Shown here: one piece after another, positions 1 to 9,402 of the stretch | How positions within the stretch are numbered: position 1 is the first letter of the stretch | Layout: every line of letters begins with the position of its first letter | Assembly: GCA_050179115.1 (NCBI GenBank) | Contig: JBFXFL010000020.1 | Coordinates: 1-47,803, forward strand | Source of the DNA: JAGPUQ01 sp050179115 | Lineage (GTDB): Bacteria; Pseudomonadota; Gammaproteobacteria; Pseudomonadales; Porticoccaceae | Length of the DNA: 47,803 nucleotides | Direction: 5' to 3' | Notes under the pieces: model-generated | What the model was told of the DNA's origin: nothing | Seen by the model: only the letters and a program-made list of their open reading frames with translations | Database searches by the model: none | Made by a program: the position numbers and the translations under genes

Positions 1-948
1 GGCGGTGGCGGCCGTGCCGCTCCCGGCTCCGCAGGCGCCGCTACTGCACTGGCCAAGCCCGCGCCGGCACCGATACCCACACCGCGAGCTGCCCCTACCG
101 TGCAGAAACCGTCGGCAGGCGCCGGCGAGTCGCGTCCGCTGGCAACGCCCGGACCGCTGCGCAACATCGTCGTGGCGATCGACGCGGGCCACGGCGGCCA
201 GGACCCCGGCGCCATAGGCCCAGGCGGCGCCCACGAAAAGCAGGTGGTTCTCGCCATCAGTAAAGCGCTCGCAGCGCAGGTAAATCGGGAGTCCGGGTAC
301 CGGGCGGTGCTGGTTCGAACCGGCGACTACTTCATCCCTCTGGCCAAACGACCCGTCATCGCGAGGCGCGCGGGCGCGGACATCATGGTTTCGGTGCATG
401 CGGATGCTTTCGCCAAGAAAACCGCCAATGGCGCCTCGGTATACGCGCTGTCCCAGCGGGGCGCAACCAGCGAGACCGCCAAGTACCTGGCGGATCGGGA
501 GAACCGCGCGGATCTGATCGGTGGCTCGGTCGCGCTGAACGATAAGGATCCCGTCCTGGCGGAGGTCATCCTGGATCTGTCGATGACCGCTACCCTTAAC
601 CACAGCCTCCACCTGGGCGACCAGGTCCTGAAATCCATGGCCGGTATCGGCCGGCTGCACAACCGCCGCGTGGAGCAGGCGGGTTTCGTGGTACTGAAGT
701 CGCCGGACATGCCGTCGATCCTGGTCGAAACCGGTTTCATCTCCAATCCCGACGAGGCCCGCAAGCTGCGCGATCCCGCCCACCAGAACCGGCTGGCCCA
801 TGCCATTTTCGCGGGCGTCAAACGCCACTTCGAGCGTCATCCGCCCGACGGCACCCGGCTCGCCTGGGACCAGCGCCAGCGCAACGACCGCCTCGCCCAG
901 GCGACACCTCTCCAAACCAGCGCCCTGCCCGACATCGCACAGCGCTAG
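1..948 (+). CDS. amiB: N-acetylmuramoyl-L-alanine amidase (AmiB/AmiC type), 5' partial
   Basis: Zinc amidase that cuts the bond between N-acetylmuramic acid and the peptide stem during septum splitting in the periplasm. The frame is open from base 1, so the start lies outside the window. What is visible begins with a Pro/Ala-rich linker (bases 1-140), as usually separates an AMIN domain from the catalytic domain. The Amidase_3 domain follows, with the zinc-ligand motifs DAGHGG, the Glu of GAHEKQ, VSVHADA and the catalytic Glu of VETGFISN. No C-terminal LysM domain is present; the protein ends about 40 residues after the catalytic domain. The position directly upstream of mutL is the usual gammaproteobacterial place for amiB. 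The domain call is firm; the choice of amiB over amiC rests on position. Confidence 0.93.
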   Translation, partial: GGGGRAAPGSAGAATALAKPAPAPIPTPRAAPTVQKPSAGAGESRPLATPGPLRNIVVAIDAGHGGQDPGAIGPGGAHEKQVVLAISKALAAQVNRESGYRAVLVRTGDYFIPLAKRPVIARRAGADIMVSVHADAFAKKTANGASVYALSQRGATSETAKYLADRENRADLIGGSVALNDKDPVLAEVILDLSMTATLNHSLHLGDQVLKSMAGIGRLHNRRVEQAGFVVLKSPDMPSILVETGFISNPDEARKLRDPAHQNRLAHAIFAGVKRHFERHPPDGTRLAWDQRQRNDRLAQATPLQTSALPDIAQR

Positions 949-1011
949 AATGCGCGGGTGAACCCACCACGCCGACGCCAGCGCCGCAGCGCCGCCGCAC
1001 TCCGCCACTCT

Positions 1012-1030
1012 CCGGAACCACTGGTTCCGG
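1012..1030. repeat. Perfect 9-bp inverted repeat just upstream of mutL
   Basis: CCGGAACCA at 1012-1020 is the exact reverse complement of TGGTTCCGG at 1022-1030, with one base between them. It lies 13 bases before the mutL GTG start, inside the 95-bp gap after the amidase gene. It could be a binding site for a dimeric protein or a leader hairpin that hides the mutL ribosome binding region. There is no U-run, so it is not a standard terminator. Function is unknown. Confidence 0.4.
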
Positions 1031-1043
1031 GCAGGGCCTGACC

Positions 1044-3094
1044 GTGGCCGCGAACCCCGCCCCGATTCGCCTGCTCCCGCCCCAACTGGCGAATCAGATC
1101 GCTGCCGGCGAGGTGGTGGAACGTCCCGCCGCCGTGATCAAGGAATTGCTGGAAAACAGCATCGATGCCGGCGCCGACCGCATCGAGATCGAGCTCGAAC
1201 AGGGCGGCATCAAGCTGATGCGCATCCGCGACAACGGCACCGGCATCCCCCGCGACGACCTCGCGCTGGCACTGAGTCGCCACGCCACCAGCAAGATCGC
1301 CGTGCTGGATGATCTCGACGCCGTGACCACCCTGGGCTTTCGCGGCGAGGCGCTGGCGAGCATCGCCTCGGTGTCCCGGCTCGCGCTCACCTCGAACGCG
1401 CAGCCGGGCAACTCCGGCTGGGTNNNNNNNNNNNNNNNNNNNNNNNNNNNNNNNNNNNNNNNNNNNNNNNNNNNNNNNNNNNNNNNNNNNNNNNNNNNNN
1501 NNNNNNNNNNNNNNNNNNNNNNNTCGCCGTGCTGGATGATCTCGACGCCGTGACCACCCTGGGCTTTCGCGGCGAGGCGCTGGCGAGCATCGCCTCGGTG
1601 TCCCGGCTCGCGCTCACCTCGAACGCGCAGCCGGGCAACTCCGGCTGGGTGATCCAGAGCGCGGCGGATGACGCCACCATTGCACCGGCGCCCCATCCCC
1701 GCGGTACCACGGTCGAAGTGCGGGATCTGTTTTTCAATACCCCGGCGCGGCGCCGCTTCCTGCGCACCGAGCGCACCGAGTACGGGCGCATCGAGGACGT
1801 CATCCGCCGGCTGGCGCTGAGCCGCTTCGACCTGGCGCTGCGCGTGCGGCACAACGGCCGTCAGGTGCAGGATTTCGCCAGTGCCGATGACCTGCCCGCG
1901 CAGGAGCGGCGGGTCGCTGCGGTGTGCGGGCTACCCTTTCTGGAACAGGCGCGCCATCTCGAAGTCGAGCACCAGGGCTTGCGCCTGCACGGCTGGATCG
2001 CGTTGCCCACCTACTCTCGCAGTCAGGCCGATCTTCAGTATTTTTATGTGAACGGCCGCGCGGTACGCGACAAGGTCATCGGTCACGCGGTCCGCCAGGC
2101 CTACCGCGATGTGCTGTATCAAAACCGACACCCGGCATTCGTGCTCTTTCTCGAAATTCCGCCCCGCGATGTGGACGTGAATGTCCACCCCACCAAACAC
2201 GAGGTCCGCTTCCGGGAGGCGCGTCAGGTCCACGACTTCCTGTTCAGCATGCTGCACCGCGCACTCGCCGAAATCACTCCGGGGGATGCGCGACCCGCGC
2301 CGGCGACAGTGTCCGTGCCGGGTGAACAGACGGGTGACGCGACACCCGCATCGACACCCAAACTTTTCGCGCATCAGCACCAGATGCCGGTCCCGTCAAC
2401 GCGACCCGCCCCAGGGGTGGGCGAGCGCATGGCGACCTATGCCGATTTGCACCTACCGGTGCCTGAGCAATCACCTGCGGCGCCGGCGCCGGCGTCTCCG
2501 ACCGACGCCACACCCCCGCTCGGCTTCGCCCTGGCGCAGCTCAAGGGCGCTTATATCCTCGCGGAAAACCGCGCTGGCCTGGTCCTGGTGGATCTGCACG
2601 CCGCCCACGAGCGCGTCCTCTACGAGCGCATGAAAATCGCCTGGCGCGACGGGGAGCTCGCCAGTCAGCCCCTGTTGGTGCCGATGACGCTGGCGGTGAA
2701 TGAAGCCGAAGCGGACGCCGCCGAACACCGTGCCGCCGCCTTCCACGCCATCGGCTTCAGCCTCGACCGCAGCGGACCCACCACCCTCCTGGTGCGCGCC
2801 GTGCCGGCGCTGGTGCGGGGTGTGGAAGTGGAAGCTCTGGTGCGGGATGTGCTCGCCGATATCCGTACCCTGGACAGTACCGAACGCCTCGATGGTCGCA
2901 TCGATGAAATCCTCGGCAACATGGCCTGCCGTGCCGCCGTCCACGCCAACCGACCCCTGGCCGTGGCGGAAATGAACGCGCTGCTGCGGGCGATGGAAAC
3001 CACCGAGCGCAGCGGCCAGTGCAACCACGGCCGCCCCACCTGGACCCAGGTGTCGCTGGAGGAACTGGACCGCCTGTTCCTGCGGGGCCGCTGA
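1044..3094 (+). CDS. mutL: DNA mismatch repair protein MutL (split by an artificial assembly gap)
   Basis: MutL couples mismatch recognition by MutS to strand incision. The GTG start at 1044 gives a typical N-terminus. The GHKL ATPase motifs are present: KELLENSIDAGA (E34, N38), RDNGTGI and TLGFRGEALASIASV. The C-terminal domain has the endonuclease motif DLHAAHERVLYE (about residue 441), fitting DxHA(x)2E(x)4E, and CNHGRP near residue 584. This is therefore an endonuclease-type MutL, unlike that of E. coli. A run of 100 N (1424-1523) interrupts the gene, but bases 1297-1423 recur exactly at 1524-1650. Removing 227 bases restores one frame of 607 residues, a normal length. The stop is directly followed by the miaA start. 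I do not think this is a pseudogene. Confidence 0.95.
1297..1650. other. Assembly gap with 127-bp flanking duplication
   Basis: Bases 1297-1423, immediately before the N run, are identical to 1524-1650 immediately after it, 127 bases each. The N run is exactly 100. The same lengths occur at the second gap in this window. This is what two contigs ending in the same 127-mer look like when scaffolded without merging the overlap. The duplicated copy and the Ns should be removed; no sequence seems to be missing. Confidence 0.93.
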
Positions 3095-4066
3095 ATGCCT
3101 GCCCCCCCCGACCGGCCGCGCGCGCTGGCCATCGCGGGTCCGACGGCGAGCGGCAAGACCGCGCTGGCACTGGCGCTGCGGGAACGCGCGCCGGTCGAAA
3201 TCATCAGCGTGGACTCGGCCCAGGTGTATGTGGGCATGGATATCGGTACGGCCAAACCCGACGCCGCGACGCTCGCCCGCGCCCCGCACCGCCTGATCGA
3301 CATCCGCGATCCCGCGATACCCTATTCCGCCGCTGAGTTCGTCGTCGATGCGCGGCGCGAAATGGCGGCCATCACAGCGGCGGGCCGCATCCCCCTGCTG
3401 GTGGGCGGGACCATGCTCTACTTCCATCTGCTGATCGAGGGGATGGCACAGTTGCCCGCCGCGAATCCAGAACTGCGCGCGGAGCTTGCGGCGACCGCCG
3501 CGCGCCACGGCTGGCCCCATCTCCACGCGGAGCTCGCGCGGGTGGATCCAGAAACGGCCGCACAACTGCATCCACTACATTCCCAGCGGATCCAGCGCGC
3601 GCTCGAGGTCTACCGCGCCACCGGGCAACCCCTGTCGCGGTTGCTCAGAGCGCAACAGAACGGCCAGGGCGTTGCACCCATCGCCACGGACTACGACCTG
3701 ACACTGGTCGCACTGCTGCCACCCAGCCGCGATCGGCTCCACCAGCACATCGCCCAGCGCTTCGAAGCCATGCTGGAAGCGGGCCTGGTGGCCGAAGTTC
3801 GCGCCCTGCATGAACGCGGCGACCTGAACCCGGATTTGCCGTCGATGCGCGCCGCCGGTTACCGTCAGGTGTGGGCGCATCTCGATGGCGAATGCGACAC
3901 GGCCACCATGGCTGCGCGTGGCATCGCCGCCACCCGCCAACTCGCCAAGCGTCAGCTGACCTGGTTGCGCGGCCCGCGCTCTCCCGCCCGTGAAGTACTC
4001 ATCGGCAATCTGGAGACCCGCGAAAGCCAGCGAGAGACTCTGGCTAAGCTCTTGAAACTGATCTGA
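3095..4066 (+). CDS. miaA: tRNA dimethylallyltransferase
   Basis: MiaA transfers the dimethylallyl group from DMAPP to N6 of A37 in tRNAs that read codons starting with U. The 323-residue length is typical. The P-loop is GPTASGKTALAL near residue 15, followed by SVDSAQVYVGMDIGTAKP, where the Asp that contacts A37 and the substrate-binding segment lie. The central RAPHRLIDIRDP and later RAAGYRQVW segments are family hallmarks. The ATG at 3095 immediately follows the mutL stop, so the two are very likely translationally coupled in the mutL-miaA-hfq order common in Gammaproteobacteria. Confidence 0.97.
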   Translation: MPAPPDRPRALAIAGPTASGKTALALALRERAPVEIISVDSAQVYVGMDIGTAKPDAATLARAPHRLIDIRDPAIPYSAAEFVVDARREMAAITAAGRIPLLVGGTMLYFHLLIEGMAQLPAANPELRAELAATAARHGWPHLHAELARVDPETAAQLHPLHSQRIQRALEVYRATGQPLSRLLRAQQNGQGVAPIATDYDLTLVALLPPSRDRLHQHIAQRFEAMLEAGLVAEVRALHERGDLNPDLPSMRAAGYRQVWAHLDGECDTATMAARGIAATRQLAKRQLTWLRGPRSPAREVLIGNLETRESQRETLAKLLKLI

Positions 4067-4075
4067 TTGCCCTCA

Positions 4076-4104
4076 TGTACACCACTCACGCCGGCGCGTA
4101 TCAT
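4076..4104 (+). promoter_or_regulatory. Candidate sigma-70 promoter for hfq
   Basis: TGTACA at 4076-4081 and TATCAT at 4099-4104 are separated by 17 bases in the 224-bp gap between miaA and hfq. They match the -35 and -10 consensus at four and five of six positions. Transcription would begin near 4110, giving a leader of about 180 nucleotides. In relatives hfq usually has its own promoters in addition to read-through from miaA. Confidence 0.35.
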
Positions 4105-4290
4105 GATCGATTGCTGTCCCGTGTCAGGGAGACTGCCATACGGAGCTTCCGCTGAACTGAATTGCCGCTGATGGTCGCGATGCCGCTACTGGCCCGACAG
4201 GCCCCTACGGAGCACCGCCACCCGCTATCGCCGCGATCCGGCAGGCCACCTCACCTGCCTAATCAACCCACACCAATAAGGAGTAACGCC

Positions 4291-4548
4291 ATGTCAAAAG
4301 GGCACAATCTACAAGACCCTTTTCTCAATCTGCTGCGCAAGGAACGCATTCCAGTCTCGATCTTTCTGGTCAATGGCATCAAGCTTCAGGGCCAGATCGA
4401 GTCGTTCGATCAATTTGTGGTCCTGCTGAAAAACACCGTCAGCCAGATGGTCTACAAACACGCCATTTCGACCGTAGTCCCTGCGCGTCCGGTGCGCTTG
4501 CCCACGGCGACGCCCGGCGAAGATGACGACGCCGACGCGGATGTCTGA
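4291..4548 (+). CDS. hfq: RNA chaperone Hfq
   Basis: Hfq forms a hexameric ring that pairs small RNAs with their mRNA targets. The 85-residue protein starts MSKGHNLQDPFLNLLRKER, with the conserved proximal-face QDPFLN. It contains the Sm1 core (VSIFLVNGIKLQGQIESFD) and the Sm2 motif YKHAISTVVP. The C-terminal tail is short and ends in an acidic run (EDDDADADV), unlike the longer E. coli tail. A strong ribosome binding site AAGGAG (4278-4283) precedes the ATG. The hflX frame starts directly after the stop. Confidence 0.98.
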   Translation: MSKGHNLQDPFLNLLRKERIPVSIFLVNGIKLQGQIESFDQFVVLLKNTVSQMVYKHAISTVVPARPVRLPTATPGEDDDADADV

Positions 4549-5913
4549 TTGACGACATCTCTCCAGGAAATAGCGGAAACGGCTGTCCTGGTATCCATCG
4601 AACTGGGCAACGGCGGTGAATCCGGCGGCTGGCAGGAGTTCACCGAACTGGTGCGCGCGGCGGGTGGAATGCCCGCTGCCGCGCTCACCGGTCGCCGCAG
4701 CTCTCCCCACGCGGGAACCTTCATTGGCTCCGGCAAAGTTGCCGAGTTGCGGGAGATGGTCATTTCGACCGGGGCGACAATCGCAATTTTCGATCACAGC
4801 CTGAGTCCCAGTCAGGAGCGCAATCTCGCGCGTGAAATCGAGTGTCGGGTGATCGACCGCACGGGGCTGATTCTGGATATCTTCGCCCGCCGCGCACGCA
4901 CCCACGAAGGCAAACTGCAAGTGGAGCTGGCGCAGTTGCGCCACCTGATGCCGCGGCTGGTGGGCCGCGCGACACATCTGGCGCGCCAGCAGGGGGGCAT
5001 AGGACTGCGCGGTCCTGGGGAAACCCAGCTCGAAACCGACCGGCGCTTGGTGCGGGGCCGTATCACCAGTATCGAGCGCAAGCTTGCCCTGGTGCAAAAG
5101 CGCCGAGGACAGGGCCGCGCCGCGCGCCGCCGGGGCGAAACGCCCACGGTAGCGCTTGCGGGCTATACCAACGCCGGCAAGTCCACCCTGTTCAACACCC
5201 TGACCGCGGCGGGAGCACTGGCGGCGGACCAGCTATTCGCCACCCTGGACCCCACGCTGAGGCGCTGTTCCGTCCCGGGCATCGGGAACGCGCTGCTCGC
5301 CGATACCGTAGGCTTCATCAGTCGATTACCTCATCAATTGGTCGCCGCCTTCCGCGCGACACTCGAAGAAGTAGTCGCGGCCGATCTGGTGCTCCATGTC
5401 ATCGACGCTGCCAATCCGGCTTGGCCGCACCAGGTACGCTGCGTGAACGAAGTACTCGAAGAAATCGGCGCCGCTGACGTGCCGGTGCTGTGCGTATTCA
5501 ACAAAATCGACGCACTGGAAGCGTCGCAGCCTCACGTGGACCGGGACGCGTCTGGAACCCCCACGGCGGCATGGCTGTCCGCGCACACCGGCGCCGGCAT
5601 CCCGCTGCTGCTCACGGCATTGAGCGAACGTCTCGCCGACGATCTGGTCCGCCAGAGCTACCACCTTGCGCCCGCACACGGACGTCTGCGGGCACTGCTC
5701 TACAAGGCTGGAGCGATAATCGCGGAGAGTCCCGCGGAGGATGGTGGTACCATAGTCGACCTGTGCATGCCCGCCGCGAAATTGCAGCGGCTGCTGCGAG
5801 GCGAAGGGCTGGCGGCAAACCCCAACGCGTCATCACCAACTCAAACGGGTGCTGTTGGTTTGCGCCCCGAAGAACCGCTGTGCGCGCACGGCGACTCAAC
5901 AAGCTGGAGTTAA
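4549..5913 (+). CDS. hflX: Ribosome-associated GTPase HflX
   Basis: HflX is a GTPase that splits stalled or hibernating ribosomes under stress. The N-terminal domain contains VGSGK-like and FDHSLSPSQERNL segments, followed by CRVIDRTGLILDIFARRART. The glycine-rich linker GGIGLRGPGETQLETDRR is the strongest family signature. The G domain has G1 GYTNAGKST, G3 DTVGF and G4 NKID. The assigned start is TTG at 4549, immediately after the hfq stop. It has no good ribosome binding site, but there is no other in-frame start before conserved sequence, so coupling to hfq is likely. The tail after about residue 425 is not conserved. Length is 454 residues. Confidence 0.95.
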   Translation: MTTSLQEIAETAVLVSIELGNGGESGGWQEFTELVRAAGGMPAAALTGRRSSPHAGTFIGSGKVAELREMVISTGATIAIFDHSLSPSQERNLAREIECRVIDRTGLILDIFARRARTHEGKLQVELAQLRHLMPRLVGRATHLARQQGGIGLRGPGETQLETDRRLVRGRITSIERKLALVQKRRGQGRAARRRGETPTVALAGYTNAGKSTLFNTLTAAGALAADQLFATLDPTLRRCSVPGIGNALLADTVGFISRLPHQLVAAFRATLEEVVAADLVLHVIDAANPAWPHQVRCVNEVLEEIGAADVPVLCVFNKIDALEASQPHVDRDASGTPTAAWLSAHTGAGIPLLLTALSERLADDLVRQSYHLAPAHGRLRALLYKAGAIIAESPAEDGGTIVDLCMPAAKLQRLLRGEGLAANPNASSPTQTGAVGLRPEEPLCAHGDSTSWS

Positions 5914-5915
5914 CC

Positions 5916-7058
5916 ATGGCCTGGAATGAACCCGGCGACGGCCGAGATCCGTGGGGCAGCGGCAAGAAAAACACGCCCCCGGATCTGGAAGCCGTAGTGA
6001 AGCGCCTTTCGGACCGCCTGAACCGGGCGTTCGGTGGCGATGGCGGCGACAGCGGGTTAGGCCGCGGCCCCCTGTTGATGGGGCTGGCGGCCATTGCGGT
6101 TCTGTGGTTTGCACTGGGCTGGTATCAGGTCGATGCGCAGGAGCAGGCGGTCGTGCTGCGCTTCGGCAAATTCAGCGAGCTCACGGGCGAAGGACTGCAC
6201 TGGCGCCCGCGCCTGATCGACCAGGTGACCAAGGTGGCGGTAACCACGGAGCGACGCTACGAAACCGAGCCGCGCAACGAGATGCTTACCGAAGACGAGA
6301 ACATCGTCGAACTACCGCTCACCGTCCAGTACAACGTGAGCGACGCCAAGGCCTATGTCCTCAATGTCAGGGATCCCGAGCTGAGCCTGCGGGAAGCGAC
6401 CGACAGCGCGGTGCGCCACGAAGTCGGCAATGCCAAGTTCGATGCGGTGATTTCCACCGGCCGGGGCGACCTGAGCATCGCGGTAGCCAAGCGCCTGCAG
6501 AGCTATCTCGATCAGTACGGCACCGGCATCCGGGTGGTCAAGGTGAACATCCGGGAGGCGAAGCCGCCGGCGGCCGTGCGCGCTGCCTACGACAATGTCG
6601 TCAAGGCGCGTGAATATCGGGAACAGGTCATTAACGAAGCCCAATCCTACGCCAACGGTGTAGTCCCTGAAGCGCGCGGGCGGGCCCAGCGCGCGCTCGC
6701 GGAAGCCAGCGCTTACCGGGAAAAAATCGCTGCCGAAGCTACCGGCGAAGCCCAGCGCTTCGAACAGCTTTATGCGGAATACCAGAAAGCGCCCGCGGTG
6801 ACCCGCCAGCGTCTTTATATGGAGACCCTCGAAGAGGTGATGGCGAGCACGCCCAAAGTGATCGTGGACGTGAGAACCGGCGGCAACATGCTTTACCTGC
6901 CCATCGACAAGCTTGCCCAGGCCGATGGCGCCGGATCAACCTCCGGCGATCGGACACTCAGCAACCAGCAGCTCAATGACATCGCGAACCGCGCGGCCGA
7001 TGTGCTCCGCCGTCAGGTCGCCACCCCCACCACGCCGCGACGGGAGGGCCGCCAATGA
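5916..7058 (+). CDS. hflK: Membrane protease modulator HflK
   Basis: HflK and HflC form a large periplasmic cage around the AAA protease FtsH and limit its activity. This 380-residue protein has a Gly-rich cytoplasmic N-terminus (MAWNEPGDGRDPWG, typical of HflK). One transmembrane helix (about residues 51-70) is followed by an SPFH/band 7 domain beginning VDAQEQAVVLRFGKF. The later part is rich in Ala and Glu (coiled coil, about residues 230-290). The ATG at 5916 has GGAG upstream. The last four bases overlap the hflC start (ATGA), as in other proteobacteria. Confidence 0.96.
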   Translation: MAWNEPGDGRDPWGSGKKNTPPDLEAVVKRLSDRLNRAFGGDGGDSGLGRGPLLMGLAAIAVLWFALGWYQVDAQEQAVVLRFGKFSELTGEGLHWRPRLIDQVTKVAVTTERRYETEPRNEMLTEDENIVELPLTVQYNVSDAKAYVLNVRDPELSLREATDSAVRHEVGNAKFDAVISTGRGDLSIAVAKRLQSYLDQYGTGIRVVKVNIREAKPPAAVRAAYDNVVKAREYREQVINEAQSYANGVVPEARGRAQRALAEASAYREKIAAEATGEAQRFEQLYAEYQKAPAVTRQRLYMETLEEVMASTPKVIVDVRTGGNMLYLPIDKLAQADGAGSTSGDRTLSNQQLNDIANRAADVLRRQVATPTTPRREGRQ

Positions 7059-7933
7059 CGGACCGCAAAACCATGGGCCTTTTCGGGCTGGCGCTGCTCG
7101 CAATCCTGTTCAGCAGCTCGGTGTTCGTCGTCAAGGAAACCGAGCGCGCCCTCATGTTGCAGTTCGGTCGCATCGTGAGGTCGGACATTCCCCCGGGCCT
7201 TCACTGGAAACTGCCGATCATCAACCAGGTCAAGATATTCGATGCCCGCGTGCTGACGGTGGACGGCGCGCCAGAAAGTTTTTTTACCATTGAGCGCAAA
7301 CGTCTCATCGTCGACTCCTTCGCCAAATGGCGTATCGCCGACGTGGAAACCTATTACAAGGCCACTGGCGGCGTCGAACTGGCCACCAATAGCCGTCTTG
7401 CAGACCGCATCAACGACGGCCTGCGCAACCAGTTCGGCACCCGCACGCTGTATGAGGTGGTGTCCGGGGAGCGCGACCGGCTAATGACGGACATGGCCAC
7501 AACGCTGAACGACGCCGTCCAGAAATCCCTCGGTGTGGAGATACTGGACGTGCGCGTGCGGCGCATCGATCTACCCCCCGAGGTCAGCGAACAGGTGTTC
7601 CAGCGCATGGCTGCCGAGCGCGACAAGGAAGCGCAGGAGTTGCGCGCCGTTGGCCTGGAGGCCGCCGAAAAAATTCGTGCGGAAGCGGATCGCCAGGCGA
7701 CGGTCATCGGGGCAAACGCCTACGGCGAAGCCGAGCAGACCCGCGGCGAAGGCGACGCGGCCGCCGCGCGCATCTCCGCGGCCGCGTACCAGCGCGACCC
7801 GGAGTTTTATGCGTTCACGCGCAGCCTCAAGGCCTATCGTGCATCGCTTACCGGCCGGAACGGTCTGCTGGTAATGGAACCCGACAGCGATTTTTTCCGT
7901 TACCTGAAGACGTCTGACGGCACGAAAAAGTGA
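7055..7933 (+). CDS. hflC: Membrane protease modulator HflC
   Basis: Partner of HflK in the FtsH-associated complex. The 292-residue protein has one N-terminal membrane helix (about residues 7-24) and an SPFH domain starting VVKETERALMLQFGRIV. The family segments PGLHWKLPIINQV and DVRVRRIDLPPEVSEQVFQRM are present, followed by an Ala/Glu-rich helical region. The start overlaps the hflK stop by four bases. A strong terminator lies 46 bp after the stop, so hflC closes the hfq-hflX-hflK-hflC unit. Confidence 0.97.
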   Translation: MTDRKTMGLFGLALLAILFSSSVFVVKETERALMLQFGRIVRSDIPPGLHWKLPIINQVKIFDARVLTVDGAPESFFTIERKRLIVDSFAKWRIADVETYYKATGGVELATNSRLADRINDGLRNQFGTRTLYEVVSGERDRLMTDMATTLNDAVQKSLGVEILDVRVRRIDLPPEVSEQVFQRMAAERDKEAQELRAVGLEAAEKIRAEADRQATVIGANAYGEAEQTRGEGDAAAARISAAAYQRDPEFYAFTRSLKAYRASLTGRNGLLVMEPDSDFFRYLKTSDGTKK

Positions 7934-7978
7934 AGTGGCGCGGGCGACAGAACCCCGCCGGAAGTGCTAGCATCCCAC

Positions 7979-8002
7979 AACCGGGGCAACCCGGTTTTTT
8001 TT
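7979..8002 (+). terminator. Rho-independent terminator after hflC
   Basis: AACCGGG (7979-7985) pairs perfectly with CCCGGTT (7990-7996) across a GCAA tetraloop of the stable GNRA type. The stem is followed directly by six further T. It lies 46 bp after the hflC stop and separates the hfl operon from hisZ-purA. Confidence 0.88.
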
Positions 8003-8118
8003 GCCGGCCCGCCGCGCCAAGGTAGTCGCTGCGCAGAGCGCGCGGGGGGAGGTGGAACCCGCCGCGACCACGGACATGCGGCCGTTCACGACCATCGCTC
8101 CATCCCCGGAGCGCCGAC

Positions 8119-9390
8119 ATGCCCCGGCTCATGCCTCGGTCCGGGCCCGACCTGACGATGACAACGATGGATTCCACTGATCGCTGGCTACTGCCCGACG
8201 GGATCGAAGACATCCTCCCGGATCGCGCGCTCAAGGTAGAGCGGCTGCGGCGCCGTTTGCTCGACCTGTACCACACCTGGGGTTATGACCTGGTGATCCC
8301 GCCGCTCGCGGAATTCACCGCGTCTTTGTTCAGCGGTTCCGGATCGGACCTGGACCTCATCACGTTCAAGATCACCGACCAGTTGAGCGGTCGCATGATG
8401 GGCGTGCGCGCCGACATCACGCCCCAGGCAGCACGTATGGACGCCCATAGCCTGCACCGGGAGTATCCGACCCGCCTGTGCTACGCAGGTCAGGTGCTCT
8501 ACACGCGCCCGCGCAGCCCGCTGGAATCGCGCTCGCCGATCCAGATCGGCGTCGAACTGTTCGGAGAGCCCGGCCTGGAAGCGGATCTGGAAGTGATCGC
8601 CCTGCTGGCAGAAACCCTGACCAGCGCCGGGCTCGGTGCGCTGCATCTGGATCTGGGCCATGTGGGCATCTACCGCGGACTCGAAGAACAACTGACGATC
8701 GAGCCGGCCCGCAAGCGCGAGCTGTTCGAGCTGTTGCAGCAGAAGGACGCGACGCTGCCGACCTGGATCGCCGCCCATGTCCACGACCCGAACCTCGCGC
8801 GCATGCTGACGGCGCTGCCCGGGCTGTGTGGCGGCGCGGCGGTCCTGCAACGCGCAGCCCATGAACTGGCGGGTGCGCCCGCGTCGGTGCTACGGGCGCT
8901 CGACGAGTTGCACCAGGTAGTGCGCGCGCTCCAGGAACGGCGCCCCGATCTCACGCTGTTCCTGGACCTGGGGGAATTGCGCGGCTACCACTACCACACC
9001 GGCATCGTGTTTGCGGCCTATACGGCGGGCACGCCGGCGGCGGTGGGTCACGGCGGCCGCTACGACCATGTGGGCGCGCAGTTCGGACGCGCCCGCCCGG
9101 CGACCGGTTTTGGCATCGACCTGGGCTTTCTGTGCGATCTGGTGGCGCCCGCCGCGCCGGTCGCGCCCGGGATTTTTGTCGCCGCGCAAGGCGCCACCTC
9201 CGTAACGGGCACTGCCGCACCGGAACTCACCGCCGCAGTGGCGCGCCTGCGCGCAGCGGGTGAACGGGTGATATGCGGGTTTCCCGGTCAGGTTCCAGAC
9301 CTGGCCGAACTGCATTGCGATCGCGTCCTGATCTGGCGCGATGGGGCCTTTCAGATCGAACCTGCGCGCACGCAGGCAGAGCCGGACTGA
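8119..9390 (+). CDS. hisZ: ATP phosphoribosyltransferase regulatory subunit HisZ
   Basis: HisZ is a catalytically inactive paralogue of histidyl-tRNA synthetase. It pairs with short-form HisG to make the first enzyme of histidine synthesis responsive to histidine. The conserved part starts DRWLLPDGIEDILP and includes TFKITDQLSGRMMGVRADITPQAARMDAH (tRNA-synthetase-like motif 2 region) and GRYDHVGAQFGRARPATGFGID. The start is uncertain. ATG 8119 has GGAG seven bases upstream but adds about 16 unconserved residues; ATG 8158 and 8167 fit the family better but lack a ribosome binding site. Presence of HisZ implies a short HisG elsewhere. Location between hflC and purA is common in Gammaproteobacteria; the DUF2065 gene often found there is absent. 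Confidence 0.92.
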   Translation: MPRLMPRSGPDLTMTTMDSTDRWLLPDGIEDILPDRALKVERLRRRLLDLYHTWGYDLVIPPLAEFTASLFSGSGSDLDLITFKITDQLSGRMMGVRADITPQAARMDAHSLHREYPTRLCYAGQVLYTRPRSPLESRSPIQIGVELFGEPGLEADLEVIALLAETLTSAGLGALHLDLGHVGIYRGLEEQLTIEPARKRELFELLQQKDATLPTWIAAHVHDPNLARMLTALPGLCGGAAVLQRAAHELAGAPASVLRALDELHQVVRALQERRPDLTLFLDLGELRGYHYHTGIVFAAYTAGTPAAVGHGGRYDHVGAQFGRARPATGFGIDLGFLCDLVAPAAPVAPGIFVAAQGATSVTGTAAPELTAAVARLRAAGERVICGFPGQVPDLAELHCDRVLIWRDGAFQIEPARTQAEPD

Positions 9391-9402
9391 CCGAAGGATA
9401 TC

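Noticed and set aside
1424..1523. Frameshift or insertion breaking mutL
   Set aside because: The interruption is an N-gap between exact copies of the same 127 bases, an assembly artefact.
7934..8118. DUF2065 (yjeT) gene between hflC and hisZ
   Set aside because: The gap holds a terminator and no open frame resembling the small membrane protein often found there.
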